Shown: positions 40,846 through 50,381, counted from the stretch's first letter. The stretch: 64,000 nucleotides of DNA from Chersky-267 sp963744115 (GCA_963744115.1 CAVUSI010000002.1:434001-498000); one strand, 5' to 3'. The notes: a model not told the origin generated them from the sequence alone. Translations and numbers: made by a program.

Positions 40846-42263
40846 GCCCGGTCAAGACCGTCGCCGGGCTGGCCGGCCTGCGCGCGCTGCGCCATCGCAA
40901 CTTCCGGCTGTTCTGGTCCGGTCAGCTCATCTCGCTGGTCGGGACGTGGATGCAGTCGGTCGCCCAGGCCTGGCTCGTCCTGACGATGACCAACGATCCG
41001 TTCATGCTCGGGGTCGTCGCGGCCGCTCAGTTCCTGCCGGTGATGGTCTTCGGGCTGTTCGGCGGGATCGTCGCGGACAGCCTGCCGAAGCGCCGGACGC
41101 TGATCGCCACCCAGTCGAGCGCGATGAGCCTCGCGTTCATCCTCGCCGCGCTCACGGCCACGGGCACGGTCCAGGTCTGGGAGATCATCGTGCTGGCCTT
41201 CCTGCTCGGCTGCACCAACGCCGTCGACATGCCGACCCGGCAGTCGTTCGTCTTCGAGATGGTCGGTCGCGAGGACATCGGCAACGCGGTCGCCCTCAAC
41301 TCGGCGATCTTCAATGCCGCCCGGATCGTGGGCCCTGCCGTCGCCGGGCTGACGATCGGCCTGTTCGACATCTCGATCGCCTTCTTCCTCAACGGCCTGT
41401 CGTTCATCGCCGTGCTGGCCAGCCTCCTGTCCATGCGTCCGGCCGATCTCCACCCGGCCAAGCCGATGATCATGCCCAAGACCGTTCGGGCCGTCTTCGC
41501 CAACCTCGGCGAGGGGCTCGGCTACGTCCGGCGGACCCACATCGTCCTGCTCGCCGTCAGCGTCGTCGGGCTGGTGTCGCTGGTCGGGATGAACTTCACG
41601 ATCGTCATCCCGGCGCTCGCCCGGGACGTGCTCGGCAGCGACGCTGCCGGCTACGGCTTCCTCATGGCCGCGTCCGGCGTCGGTTCGCTGACCGCGGCCC
41701 TGTCGATCGCCTTCCTCGGTCGTCCGAGCGAACGCATGCTGATCGGCGGCGCGCTCGTCCTCGGTATCCTCGAGGTCGCCCTGGCGTACTCGCGGTCGAT
41801 GCCGTTGTCCCTGCTGTGCATGTTCGGGATCGGCGCCGGCGGGATCGCCATGGCGATGACCGCCAACACCTCGATCCAGCTGTCGGTCCCCGACGGTCTC
41901 CGCGGCCGGGTCATGGCCGTCTATACGACCGTGTTCGCCGGCTCGACCCCGATCGGCGGCCTGCTCTTCGGGGCGCTTGCCGGCGCGTTCGGGGCGGCGA
42001 CCGCCGTCCTGCTCGGTGGACTTGCCGCGATCGTCATCGCGCTGGTGGCCGGGGTCTTCGCCTGGCGCTGGGGACTGCTCGGATCGCGGGCGGCGAGCCA
42101 TGCAGGCGGGGCGGCGAACGGATCGCAGGCGACCGCGACGTCCGCACCCAGCCGCACTCCCGCGATCCCCGGGCTCGTCGAACTAGCGGTCGCGGCTCCC
42201 GGTCGAGCCGGCGCCGCTCACAGTCGGACGAGGCCGAGGACCGGCGCCTCCCCGGCGACATAG
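40842..42263 (+). CDS. MFS exporter (EntS/MFS_3-type)
   Basis: This 473-residue protein begins LAGLRALRHRNFRLFWSGQLIS, followed by GTWMQSVAQAWLVLTMT, the loop motif GGIVADSLPKRRTLI and about 12 hydrophobic helices. It is coupled to the MerR regulator by an ATGA overlap and is probably a regulated drug or siderophore-type exporter. The final ~50 residues are low complexity and overlap the convergent C39-like gene by 46 bp, so the true end may be shorter or shifted. Confidence 0.88.
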   Translation: MSPVKTVAGLAGLRALRHRNFRLFWSGQLISLVGTWMQSVAQAWLVLTMTNDPFMLGVVAAAQFLPVMVFGLFGGIVADSLPKRRTLIATQSSAMSLAFILAALTATGTVQVWEIIVLAFLLGCTNAVDMPTRQSFVFEMVGREDIGNAVALNSAIFNAARIVGPAVAGLTIGLFDISIAFFLNGLSFIAVLASLLSMRPADLHPAKPMIMPKTVRAVFANLGEGLGYVRRTHIVLLAVSVVGLVSLVGMNFTIVIPALARDVLGSDAAGYGFLMAASGVGSLTAALSIAFLGRPSERMLIGGALVLGILEVALAYSRSMPLSLLCMFGIGAGGIAMAMTANTSIQLSVPDGLRGRVMAVYTTVFAGSTPIGGLLFGALAGAFGAATAVLLGGLAAIVIALVAGVFAWRWGLLGSRAASHAGGAANGSQATATSAPSRTPAIPGLVELAVAAPGRAGAAHSRTRPRTGASPAT

Positions 42264-42877
42264 TCGAACGCCAGCGGCCCTGCCGCCCCGCCCAGCGTGA
42301 GCCGGAGCCGGATCGCGTCGTCGTCGGGATGGTTCGGGTCGTAGATCCACAGGACGACGGTCCCGGCGGCGGCGTCGAGCTCGTAGCCGTGGACGACCAC
42401 CTGGTGGTCGCCGATGAGGTGGCGCGGATCCGCCGACGCCACGTGGGTGAGCCCGAGTGCTGCCGGCCGTCCGGCGTCGATCTCCCGGCGGACCGCCGGC
42501 CACGCATCGCGGACCGCGAGACGGGCGCGGGTCGACGCGCCGACCGCGCCCGTTCGCCAGAACCGGGTCACCGCCACGCCCCAGCCGAGGCTCTCGATCT
42601 GGCGGCGGACGATCTCGCGGAACAGCTCGGAACCCTCGGGGGGCGGCGTCAGGTCAGGTGGTGGCGGTTCCCCGACCAGCCAGCGGTCGATGGTCGCGAG
42701 CGCCATCCCGCCGCACAGCCCGTTCGCCGTGTCGCCGATCCGCAGCTCGAGCTCGACCGGTACAGGCCCGGGGATCCGGACGGCGACGCGGATCGCCGGA
42801 CCGTGCGGCCACTGGTTGGCGAAGTGGAACCCCGCGGTGGAGGGGAGGAAGCCGGGGACCGCCCGGATCGTGGTCAT
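42218..42877 (-). CDS. Papain-fold, C39-like putative cysteine peptidase
   Basis: This 219-residue protein has a putative nucleophile C54 in NGLCGGMALATID, a histidine in GDHQVVVHGYEL and an acidic/amide partner in DPNHPDDD, in the order of papain-like and C39-type enzymes. No signal peptide is visible. Similar proteins appear as uncharacterised family members; activity is inferred from the triad. A TATCGT box lies 7 nt before the ATG. Confidence 0.65.
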   Translation of the reverse strand: MTTIRAVPGFLPSTAGFHFANQWPHGPAIRVAVRIPGPVPVELELRIGDTANGLCGGMALATIDRWLVGEPPPPDLTPPPEGSELFREIVRRQIESLGWGVAVTRFWRTGAVGASTRARLAVRDAWPAVRREIDAGRPAALGLTHVASADPRHLIGDHQVVVHGYELDAAAGTVVLWIYDPNHPDDDAIRLRLTLGGAAGPLAFDYVAGEAPVLGLVRL

Positions 42878-42884
42878 CGTCCCA

Positions 42885-42890
42885 ACGATA
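42885..42890 (-). promoter_or_regulatory. -10 box of the C39-like gene
   Basis: TATCGT (minus strand) stands 7 nt before the ATG at 42877. Confidence 0.5.
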
Positions 42891-42930
42891 GCCCGGAAGG
42901 CGGCGGGACGGCGCCGCCCTCGGCCGCCCA

Positions 42931-42952
42931 TCTTGCCATCTAGATGGGAAGA
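42931..42952 (+). promoter_or_regulatory. Toxin-antitoxin operator palindrome
   Basis: A 22-bp inverted repeat with a single mismatched pair is centred on CATCTAGATG. It is followed by the direct repeat GATGGGAA and stands 15 nt before the antitoxin start. Ribbon-helix-helix antitoxins bind such sites, so this is the likely autoregulatory operator. Confidence 0.7.
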
Positions 42953-42967
42953 TGGGAAGATGGCACC

Positions 42968-43228
42968 GTGAAAGTCACGCTGGACATCAAGGACGACCTG
43001 TATCGCGCCATCAAGGTCGAGGCCGCCCGTCAGGACCGAACGGTCCGCGACATCGCCGACGAGGCGCTCGAGGCCTGGCTGGAGGCGATCGAGAACGCCG
43101 AGGACATCGCCGCGGCCACGGCAGCCGAAGCCGAGTACCAGCGCGACGGCGGTGGGGTCGACATCGACGAATACTTCAGACAGAGGGTCGCTGAGGACCG
43201 CGCGAAGTACGGCACGCGCAAGGGGTGA
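42968..43228 (+). CDS. Ribbon-helix-helix antitoxin
   Basis: This 86-residue antitoxin has an N-terminal strand and two helices (KVTLDIKDDLYRAIKVEAAR, then DRTVRDIADEALEAWLEAIE), typical of MetJ/Arc-type DNA binding, and an acidic toxin-binding C-terminus (VDIDEYFRQRVAEDRAKYG). GTG at 42968 is chosen because the strand begins there. Its stop overlaps the toxin GTG as GTGA, the usual coupling in such pairs. Confidence 0.85.
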   Translation: MKVTLDIKDDLYRAIKVEAARQDRTVRDIADEALEAWLEAIENAEDIAAATAAEAEYQRDGGGVDIDEYFRQRVAEDRAKYGTRKG

Positions 43229-43503
43229 CCGCCCGCTCGGCGTACCGGATCGTGGTGACGGCCGCCGCACAAAGGGAGATGGATCGGCTCCCAGCCGATG
43301 TCGTTGCCAGGGTCCGGATGCCGCTACGAGCGCTCGCGACCGACCCCCGGCCGCCGGGGGTCAAACGATTCGTCGGGGCCGATTTCTGGCGGATCAGGGT
43401 CGGGGACCTGCGGATCGTGTACCTGATCGATGACGGGGCTCGAGTGGTTCGCATCGAGCGAGTGGTCCGCCGTGCCGAGAGCTCCTACCGTCGCCTCCGC
43501 TGA
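43225..43503 (+). CDS. RelE/ParE-type toxin
   Basis: This 92-residue toxin has the RelE fold pattern: YRIVVTAAAQREMDRLP, then LATDPRPPGVKRFVGADFWRIRVGDLRIVYLID and a C-terminal VRIERVVRRAESSYRR. RelE members cleave mRNA on the ribosome, while ParE members poison gyrase; which one applies cannot be told. It is coupled to the antitoxin by GTGA. Confidence 0.87.
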   Translation: MTARSAYRIVVTAAAQREMDRLPADVVARVRMPLRALATDPRPPGVKRFVGADFWRIRVGDLRIVYLIDDGARVVRIERVVRRAESSYRRLR

Positions 43504-43555
43504 CGACGCCAGCGCCGCGCCACGCGCTGCTCGTCTCGAGGCGCGACGGCCCGCC

Positions 43556-44921
43556 TCAGCGGTCCTGAAGGTCGTCGATCCGGTAGGGCATCGTGCTCGA
43601 CGACCAGGTCGCCGAGACGTCGGCGCGGGAGGCGGTGAAGAAGCGGGTCAGCCCGGACACCGTGAACAGGATGGCGAAAGCAGGGTAGCCCAGCGGCAGG
43701 ATCGCCAGGATGGCGGCGTTGGACAGCTGTCCGGCGGTGACGCCCGATCGCCGTCCCGGCCACGAACCGACCCTGCGCCCGGATGACGTCGGGACCGTGC
43801 GTGATCCGCATCAGGCGCTCGTTGGACGACAGGGTGCCGGCCGCGGCCCCGGCGCTGGCGACCACCGCCACGACGCAGATGACGAGCCACGCCAGCGGGT
43901 TCTGCGGGAAGGCCAGCAGGCCGAGGATCATCGACCCGCCGCGGAGCAGGAACGACAGCCGCAGGGTCCTCGACGCGGAGCCTCGACTGAGCATCCCGCC
44001 GACCATCGTCGCCGCGACGAGCGACGCGCCGGACGCGAGCGCAGCGAGCAGGATCGCGAACGCCGGCGGGAGGTGCAGGACGCTGATCGCGTAGATCGAC
44101 AGATACGGACCGAACCCGGCGCCGAACGCGGCAAGGGTGATCGAGCGCAAGAAGCGGTCGAGCTCGCGCGGTCCGGGTCCCTTGGCCGGCGTCGTCGGCC
44201 GGCCGGTGGCGGGGTCAAGGACCGGCTCGGCGGGCCGTGGTTCGGCCACCCGGACCCGGCCGGGCTTGGGCAGGCGACGGACGACCAGCAGCTCGGCGAC
44301 TCCCGCGACGCCCGCCACGACGAAGACGGCGGCGTAGATCAGCACGCCGACCCGTGACTCCGTGAGCTGGACGAGGATGGCCACGGGCAGCAGGAGGAAG
44401 GCGCCGAGGCCCAGGTTGGTGCCCATCACCCTCGGCGCGACGAAACGGCGCTCGCCGTCGGGCATGATCGCCCCGAACCAGGCGAGGAGGTTCGTCCCGC
44501 CGATCGTGGTCGCGGCGCCGGCCATCGTCATGACGGCGCCGATGGCGACGATCGCGACCGAGGCCGGCATGACCTTGGCCCAGACGAGGAAGGTCAGGAT
44601 CGCCAGGATGAACCCGCGGGTCTCACCGACCAGCAGGATCGCCAGGGTGACGCCGCGAAGGTTGCCGTCGAACCGACGCAGGAGGCGCGGGACGAGCAGC
44701 TGGGCCGCCGAGAACGCGAACGGCAGGACACCGATGACCGTCGCCACGGCCGGTGAGGCACCGAGCACGAGCAGGAGCGGGACGGTGAGCCCGTCGCCGG
44801 CCAGGGCGGACACGGCCGCCTGCCCCATGCCGATCCCGAGGTAGCGCCGATAACGCTTGCCGAGGAAGATGCGCCACTCGTCGAGGGCGGTGCGCAGCGC
44901 GGGCTGCCTCGGCTGATCCAT
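43556..44921 (-). pseudogene. MFS-like membrane transporter, one frameshift
   Basis: About 12 hydrophobic helices begin at GKRYRRYLGIGMGQAAVSALAG and continue through AFGAGFGPYLSIYAISVL and LLRGGSMILGLLAFP to HGPDVIRAQGRFVAGTAIG. There the frame breaks near 43742; one extra G restores VTAGQLSNAAILAILPLGYP, then TRFFTASRADVSATWSSSTM and the stop at 43556. The span is 3n+1 nt. A TAGGCT box 7 nt before the ATG gives the promoter. Substrate is unknown. Confidence 0.8.
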
Positions 44922-44928
44922 CGCGCCA

Positions 44929-44934
44929 AGCCTA
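44929..44934 (-). promoter_or_regulatory. -10 box of the 44921 transporter gene
   Basis: TAGGCT (minus strand) stands 7 nt before the ATG at 44921. Confidence 0.45.
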
Positions 44935-45020
44935 CCCGCGGTGGGGTGGCGACCGATGCCGATCGCGGTCGGCGGGCCGCTCCCGGCCGGTCCAGGCTCG
45001 AGGAGCCCGGCGGCCTGCCG

Positions 45021-46118
45021 TCAGGCGGCGATCCTCGGGCCGTACCAGACGCTGGCGGCGATGATCAGGTAAAGGGCGACAAGGGCGAGGCCCTCGAGCC
45101 AGGTCGACTCACCGTCGAACACGATGAGCGCGCCGAGGATCACGGCCAGAGCCAGCGACCCGAGCAGGAGCGGGGTCAGCACGAGCGTCAGCGGCGGGCC
45201 GCCGATGACCATCGAGATGAGGACGAGTGCCGGGGTCAGCGCCAGGGCGATCTGGAGGCTCGAGTTCAGGATCAGGCTCGCCGCGAGGTCGACCTGGTTC
45301 TTGATCGCGAACCGGACCCCGACGACGTTCTCGACCGCATTGCCGGCGATGGCCACGACGACCAGCCCGGCGAACTCCTCGGAGATGCCGAGCGACGCGA
45401 GCGACGGCACCAGGGCGTCGACGAACCACTCGGAAACGAGCGCGGCGCCGGCCGCCGACAGGGCGAGGAGCCCGATCGCCAGCGGCAACGGCCAGACCTC
45501 GTCGACCGGAGCCTCCATCGCGCTCGCGCCGGGACCACCCGAGATCGAGAACGGGATCGACGCGGCGAACAGGACCAGCAGGACGAGCGCCGTGAACACG
45601 CTGAGCTCCTGGGCGTGTCCCGCGTCCGGGGCGCCGGGTGCCGTGGCGAGGGTCGGGATCGCCAGGGCCGCCACGGCCAGGACGAGCAACACGGCGATCA
45701 TCCGGACCGGCGCGGCTCCGAACCGGAGGACCCCGTTCGTCCGACCGCCGAAGAAGAAGGCGAGGCCGAGCACGAGCAGGCAGTTGGCCAGGATCGACCC
45801 GACAAGCGCCGTCTGCACGACGACGACGAGACCGGCCTGCAGCGCGAAGATCGAGATGAACAGCTCGGGCAGGTTGCCCAGCGCGGACTGGAGGACGCCG
45901 GTCTTGCCCGGGCCGAGGCGGTGACCGAGCTGGTCCGTGCCCGAGCCGATCAGCCCGGCCAGCCCCGCCAGGGCGATCGCCGAGACGACGAACACGAGCG
46001 CGTGCGGCGCCCCCGCGAACTGGAGGACCGCGGTGGCGATCGTCAGCCCGCCGGCGACGACGAGCAGGATCGAGGCGGTCCGCCCGAGGGTCCGGAGCAG
46101 CGCGGACAGGGCGGTCAT
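45021..46118 (-). CDS. Ca2+/H+ antiporter (CaCA superfamily, ChaA/CAX-like)
   Basis: This 365-residue membrane protein carries both halves of the CaCA exchanger repeat: SALGNLPELFISIFALQAG with SILANCLLVLGLAFFFGG (repeat 1), and VAIAGNAVENVVGVRFAIKN with SLILNSSLQIALALTPALV (repeat 2). The acidic residues in GNLPE and GNAVE are the cation-binding glutamates. ATG at 46118 is preferred because a TATCAT box lies exactly 7 nt before it. Confidence 0.9.
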   Translation of the reverse strand: MTALSALLRTLGRTASILLVVAGGLTIATAVLQFAGAPHALVFVVSAIALAGLAGLIGSGTDQLGHRLGPGKTGVLQSALGNLPELFISIFALQAGLVVVVQTALVGSILANCLLVLGLAFFFGGRTNGVLRFGAAPVRMIAVLLVLAVAALAIPTLATAPGAPDAGHAQELSVFTALVLLVLFAASIPFSISGGPGASAMEAPVDEVWPLPLAIGLLALSAAGAALVSEWFVDALVPSLASLGISEEFAGLVVVAIAGNAVENVVGVRFAIKNQVDLAASLILNSSLQIALALTPALVLISMVIGGPPLTLVLTPLLLGSLALAVILGALIVFDGESTWLEGLALVALYLIIAASVWYGPRIAA

Positions 46119-46125
46119 GCGCGGG

Positions 46126-46131
46126 ATGATA
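46126..46131 (-). promoter_or_regulatory. -10 box of the CaCA antiporter gene
   Basis: TATCAT (minus strand) stands 7 nt before the ATG at 46118. Confidence 0.55.
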
Positions 46132-46154
46132 CGGGTCCGGTCGGCCCGCATTGC

Positions 46155-46160
46155 TACCAT
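46155..46160 (+). promoter_or_regulatory. -10 box of the DUF255 gene
   Basis: TACCAT stands 6 nt before the ATG at 46167. Together with the box at 46126-46131 it gives a divergent promoter pair within 50 bp. Confidence 0.5.
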
Positions 46161-46166
46161 CGACGC

Positions 46167-48267
46167 ATGCCCACCAACCGGCTCGCCGGCGAGACGAGCC
46201 CGTACCTCCTCCAGCACGCCCACAACCCCGTGGACTGGTATCCGTGGGGCGAGGAGGCGCTCGTCCGTGCGCGCGCGGAGGACAAGCCGATCTTCCTTTC
46301 GATCGGCTACGCGGCCTGTCACTGGTGCCACGTCATGGAACGCGAGTCGTTCGAGGACGAGGCGACGGCCGCCGACCTGAACCGCGACTTCGTGCCGATC
46401 AAGGTCGACCGCGAGGAGCGGCCGGATCTCGACCAGGTCTACATGGCCGCGGTCCAGGCGATGACCGGGCAGCGGCGGCTGGCCGATGAGCGTCTTCCTG
46501 ACGCCCGACGGGCGGCCGTTCTACGGCGGCACGTACTTCCCGGACTCGCCGCGTCACGGGATGCCCGCGTTCCGTCAGGTCCTCGAGGGCGTCGCTCGCG
46601 CCTACCGCGAGCAGCGCGACGAGGTCGAGCGGTCCGGCGGGGCGATCGTGGCGGCCATCGCCGACGCGTCGCGGTTCGGCGCGACCGGCGGTCCGGCCGA
46701 CGTCCCCGCCCAGGGCCTGCCCGACCGGACCGTGCTGGACGCGGCGGTCGCCGCCCTCGAGCGGACGTTCGACCCGCGGCACGGCGGCTGGGGTGCCGCT
46801 CCGAAGTTCCCGCAGCCGATGACCATCGAGTTCCTGCTCCGGCGGGCGGCCTCGGGCGACGACGACGGCCGGTCGCTGGCGATGGCGCGGCGGACGCTCG
46901 ACGCGATGGCCGACGGGGGGATCCACGACCAGCTCGGCGGCGGCTTCCACCGCTACGCGACCGACGCGATCTGGCTCGTGCCGCACTTCGAGCAGATGCT
47001 CTACGACAACGCCCAGCTCGCCCGGGTCTACCTCCATGCCTGGCAGCTGACCGGCGACCGACGCTACCGCGAGGTCGCGCTCGGCACGCTCGACTACATG
47101 GCACGGGAGCTGCTCACGGCGGACGGGGCATTCGCGGCGAGCCAGGATGCCGACACCGACGGCGACGAGGGGGCGACCTTCGTGTGGACCGCCGAGGAGA
47201 TCCGGCGGATCCTCGGCCCCGACGAGGCGGCCCTGTTCGGCGCGGCGTACGACGTGACCGAGGGCGGCAACTGGGAGGGCCGGACGATCCTCCGCCGGGT
47301 CCGCTCCGATGCCGAGCTCGCGGCGATGAGCGGGACGCCCGCCGACGAGGTCGCCCTGCGCCTGGCGACGGCGCGCGAGACGCTCCTGGCGGTCCGCGCC
47401 GATCGTCCGCAGCCGGCCCGCGACGACAAGGCCCTCGCCGGCTGGAACGGGCTCGCCCTCGGGGCGCTGGCGGACGCGGCGGCGGCTCTCGAGACCGCCG
47501 GCGACGACGCCGACGAGGCCCTCGCGGCGCGCTACCGCGACGTGGCGACGACGGCCGCCGAAACCCTCCTGGCGAACCTCCGCGCGCCGGACGGTCGCCT
47601 GCGCCGGAGCTGGAAGGACGGGCGCGCCTCCGCCGACGGCGTCCTCGAGGACTACGCCTGCCTCGCCGACGGCCTGTTCGCGCTGTACGGCGCGACGTTC
47701 GACGAGCGCTGGTTCGTGGCCGCCCGAAGCCTCGCCGACACGATCCTGGCGGAGTTCGCGGACCCGGCCGGCGGGTTCTTCGACACGGGCGACCGCCACG
47801 AGACCCTCGTCACCCGACCGAAGGACCTCCAGGACAATGCGGTCCCCTCGGGGAACGCGATGGCCGTCACGGTCCTGCTCGAGCTGGCCAGCCTCACCGG
47901 CGAGGGCCGCTACGTGGCCGCCGCGGAGCGCGCCGTCGCGCAGGTCTCGGGGGTGCTCGCCCGATATCCGGGCGGGTTCGGGCAGTGGCTGATCGCGCTC
48001 GACCTCGCCCTGGCCGACGTGGTCGAGGTCGCGGTGGTCGGCGACCCGGCGGACGAAGCCACGGCCCGGTTGGTGCGTCCGGCCCGGACCGGCTACCGGC
48101 CGCACACCGTGGTCGCCTGCGCGGCCGATCCGGAAGCCAGCACGATCGAGCTCCTCGGCTCGCGGTTCCGCCTCGCGGGTCGGCCCACCGCGTACGTCTG
48201 CCGCGACTTCGCCTGCCGCCAACCGGTGACCGAGCCGGAGGCCCTGGCGGCCCTGCTGCTCGAATGA
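46167..48267 (+). pseudogene. DUF255 thioredoxin-fold protein (YyaL/SPATA20-like), one frameshift
   Basis: The N-terminal thioredoxin-like domain is unmistakable: NRLAGETSPYLLQHAHNPVDWYPWGEEAL, IGYAACHWCHVMERESFEDE and KVDREERPDLDQVYM. Near 46473 one extra C breaks the frame just before GGWPMSVFLTPDGRPFYGGT. The rest continues through alpha/alpha-barrel motifs such as WGAAPKFPQPMTIEF, GGIHDQLGGGFHRYATD and EQMLYDNAQLARVYL to a stop at 48265. The span is 3n+1 nt. The family may be redox-related or sugar-binding; its function is not established. Confidence 0.88.
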
Positions 48268-48276
48268 GGTGACCCG

Positions 48277-48507
48277 ATGAGCGAGTCGTCAAGCCAGCAT
48301 CCGGTCTCCGACGCGGGCTGTCTCCGATGCAACGCACCCCTCGAGTCACTGGGCGTCCACCAGTTCCGCACCGGCGGCACGACCGGGGGCTGGAAGCTTC
48401 TGTTCGGTGAGTGGGCCGAGGTCGGCGAGGACATGCTCCCGTTCGAGGTCCGCGCCTGTCGAGCCTGCGGCAACGTCGAGCTGCGCCTGCCATCGACCGG
48501 CCGATGA
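48277..48507 (+). CDS. Small zinc-ribbon protein
   Basis: This 76-residue protein has two CxxC pairs (CLRC near 15-18, CRAC near 60-63) that fit a zinc ribbon, with GTTGGWKLLFGEWAEVGEDML between them. Similar small proteins are annotated as nucleotide-binding or ribbon proteins. The stop overlaps the acetyltransferase start as ATGA, and the gene lies 9 nt past the DUF255 gene, forming one operon. Confidence 0.75.
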   Translation: MSESSSQHPVSDAGCLRCNAPLESLGVHQFRTGGTTGGWKLLFGEWAEVGEDMLPFEVRACRACGNVELRLPSTGR

Positions 48508-49058
48508 CCGTCAGCGTCCGTGAGATCCACCCGGACGAGTACGACGCGCTCGGGGCGATCACGGTCGCGGCCTACCTGACCGTGGGCGAGGACGGCCATG
48601 ACGGGTACCTGGACGTCGTCCGTGACGTCGCGCGGCGGGCCGCCAGCTGTCCGGTCCTGGTCGCGGTCGACCACGACGGCCGGATCCTGGGCGGCGTGAC
48701 CTACGTCCCCGGACCGGGCACGCCATGGTCGGAGTCCGAACGCGAGGGCGAAGCCGGGTTCCGGATGCTCGCGGTCGATCCGGCCGGCGGCCAGGGTCGG
48801 GGGGCCGGGCGCGCGCTCGTCCAGGCCTGCATCGACCGGGCCCGCGCCGAGGGTCGCTCACGGATCGTCCTGCTGACCCGGCCCCGGATGACGGCGGCCC
48901 AGCGGCTGTACCAGCGGATGGGGTTCCGGCGCGCTCCCGAGCGCGACTGGGAGCCGGAGCCTGGGATCGAGCTGCTCGGGTTCGAGCTGGATCTCGGGCT
49001 GGACACGCTGCCGGACGGTGCGGCGGACGGTTCGACGACCCTCGACCGAGCCGACTGA
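48504..49058 (+). CDS. GNAT family N-acetyltransferase
   Basis: This 184-residue protein has the GNAT fold: VREIHPDEYDALGAI at the start, FRMLAVDPAGGQGRGAGRALVQAC with the acetyl-CoA pyrophosphate-binding loop, and YQRMGFRRAPERDWEP. The substrate is unknown. It is translationally coupled to the zinc-ribbon gene upstream, with the NUDIX-MBL gene 6 nt downstream. Confidence 0.9.
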   Translation: MTVSVREIHPDEYDALGAITVAAYLTVGEDGHDGYLDVVRDVARRAASCPVLVAVDHDGRILGGVTYVPGPGTPWSESEREGEAGFRMLAVDPAGGQGRGAGRALVQACIDRARAEGRSRIVLLTRPRMTAAQRLYQRMGFRRAPERDWEPEPGIELLGFELDLGLDTLPDGAADGSTTLDRAD

Positions 49059-49064
49059 CCGCGG

Positions 49065-50381
49065 ATGGAACGCCGCCCAGCGGCTGCCACGGACCCGCCG
49101 GTCGAGCCGCGACCCGCGGCGACGATCGTCCTCGTCCGGCCGAGCGCCGACGGCCTCGAGGTCCTGCTGACCCGCCGCCCGGACTCGATGGCGTTCGCGG
49201 CCGGGCTCCACGTGTTCCCGGGCGGCCGGGTCGAAGAGGCGGACGGCGACGCGAGGCTGGTGGCCCGGGCGAGCGGGCCGCGCGACGATCCGGCGTTCCG
49301 GGTCGCGCACCGGATCGCGGCGATCCGCGAGACGTGGGAGGAGGTCGGGGTGCTGCTCGCCGGGCGCGGAGCGACGGCCGAGCCCGACGCCGCAGGAGCC
49401 GGGGTCGGAGCCGCCGCGGGCGGCCCGCGGGACGCCGACCATGACTTCGTCGCGTTGGCGACACGGCTCGACCTGTCGCTGGCGACCGTCGACCTCGTCG
49501 AGGTCGCCCGCTGGGTCACGCCTCGGGCGTACCCGCGCCGGTTCGATGCCAGGTTCTACGTCGCCGAGCTGCCACCCGACGCGGTGCTCGCCCCCGATCC
49601 GCGCGAGGTCGTCGACCACGCCTGGCTGACCCCGCGGGCGGCCCTCGCGGCGATGGCCGACGGGACCATCGCGATGTGGCCGCCGACGTCGACCACGCTC
49701 CAGCGCCTCGAACGGGCCGGATCGTTCGCCGAGGTCCGAGCCGGCCTCGTCCGCGGTCCGGAGCTGCGCATCCGGATCGAGCGGGTCGACCCGACCCTGA
49801 CCGTCGTGACCGGTCGGGCCACGTTCGGGCCGGACGGCCGGCCCGTGAACACCGTTCTCGTCGGTCGGCGGGCGGTGGTGGTCGTCGATCCCGGTGACCC
49901 GGACGAAGACGTCCTCGACGCGATCGAGGCGACCGTGGCCGCCGGCGGCGGTCGGATCGTCGCGATCGCCCTGACCCACGTGGATCCCGGCCACGCGGCC
50001 GGGTCGGCCGAGCTCGCCGAGCGAACCGGGGCGCCGGTCGTCGTCGGGCCCGGCGGTGCGGCATCGCTGTCCTGGGACGCCTCGGAGGTCGTCGACGGGG
50101 CGTCGGTCGGTCGCGGGGACGACGGACTCACCGCAGTGGCGACCCCCGGCCATCGGCCCGACCACCTGGCCTTCCTCCGGCCCGACGGGACGCTCCTGAC
50201 CGGCGACGCGATCACCGACCGCCCCACGCTCGTCCTGCCTCCCGAGGGGGACGCGGCCGCACACGCGGCGACCGTCGCGCACGTCCGGACGCTCGTCGCT
50301 GCGGGGACGGTCCGCCGGTTCGTACCGGGCCACGGCCCGGCGATCCTGGCCGATCCCGCGGCCATCCTTGCCGGTCGCTAG
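49065..50381 (+). CDS. NUDIX hydrolase fused to a degenerate metallo-beta-lactamase domain
   Basis: This 438-residue protein has a NUDIX domain of the NUDT19/coenzyme-A-diphosphatase style (about 15-225), with GLHVFPGGRVEEAD and AIRETWEEVGVLL giving the split NUDIX box. The second half (about 245-435) has a metallo-beta-lactamase fold like LACTB2: VVVVDPGDPDEDVLDAIEA, then LTHVDPGHAAGSAEL, TPGHRPDHLAFL, LLTGDAITDR and VPGHGPAILADP. The usual HxHxDH metal site reads HVDPGH, so some zinc ligands are missing while the later histidines remain. The pair might act on CoA or RNA-type substrates; this is inference. Confidence 0.82.
   Translation: MERRPAAATDPPVEPRPAATIVLVRPSADGLEVLLTRRPDSMAFAAGLHVFPGGRVEEADGDARLVARASGPRDDPAFRVAHRIAAIRETWEEVGVLLAGRGATAEPDAAGAGVGAAAGGPRDADHDFVALATRLDLSLATVDLVEVARWVTPRAYPRRFDARFYVAELPPDAVLAPDPREVVDHAWLTPRAALAAMADGTIAMWPPTSTTLQRLERAGSFAEVRAGLVRGPELRIRIERVDPTLTVVTGRATFGPDGRPVNTVLVGRRAVVVVDPGDPDEDVLDAIEATVAAGGGRIVAIALTHVDPGHAAGSAELAERTGAPVVVGPGGAASLSWDASEVVDGASVGRGDDGLTAVATPGHRPDHLAFLRPDGTLLTGDAITDRPTLVLPPEGDAAAHAATVAHVRTLVAAGTVRRFVPGHGPAILADPAAILAGR

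Noticed and set aside
11515..46500. Programmed frameshifting as the cause of the many shifts
   Set aside because: Sites share no slippery sequence or common codon context, the affected genes are unrelated, and some shifts are in the opposite direction; consensus errors are simpler.
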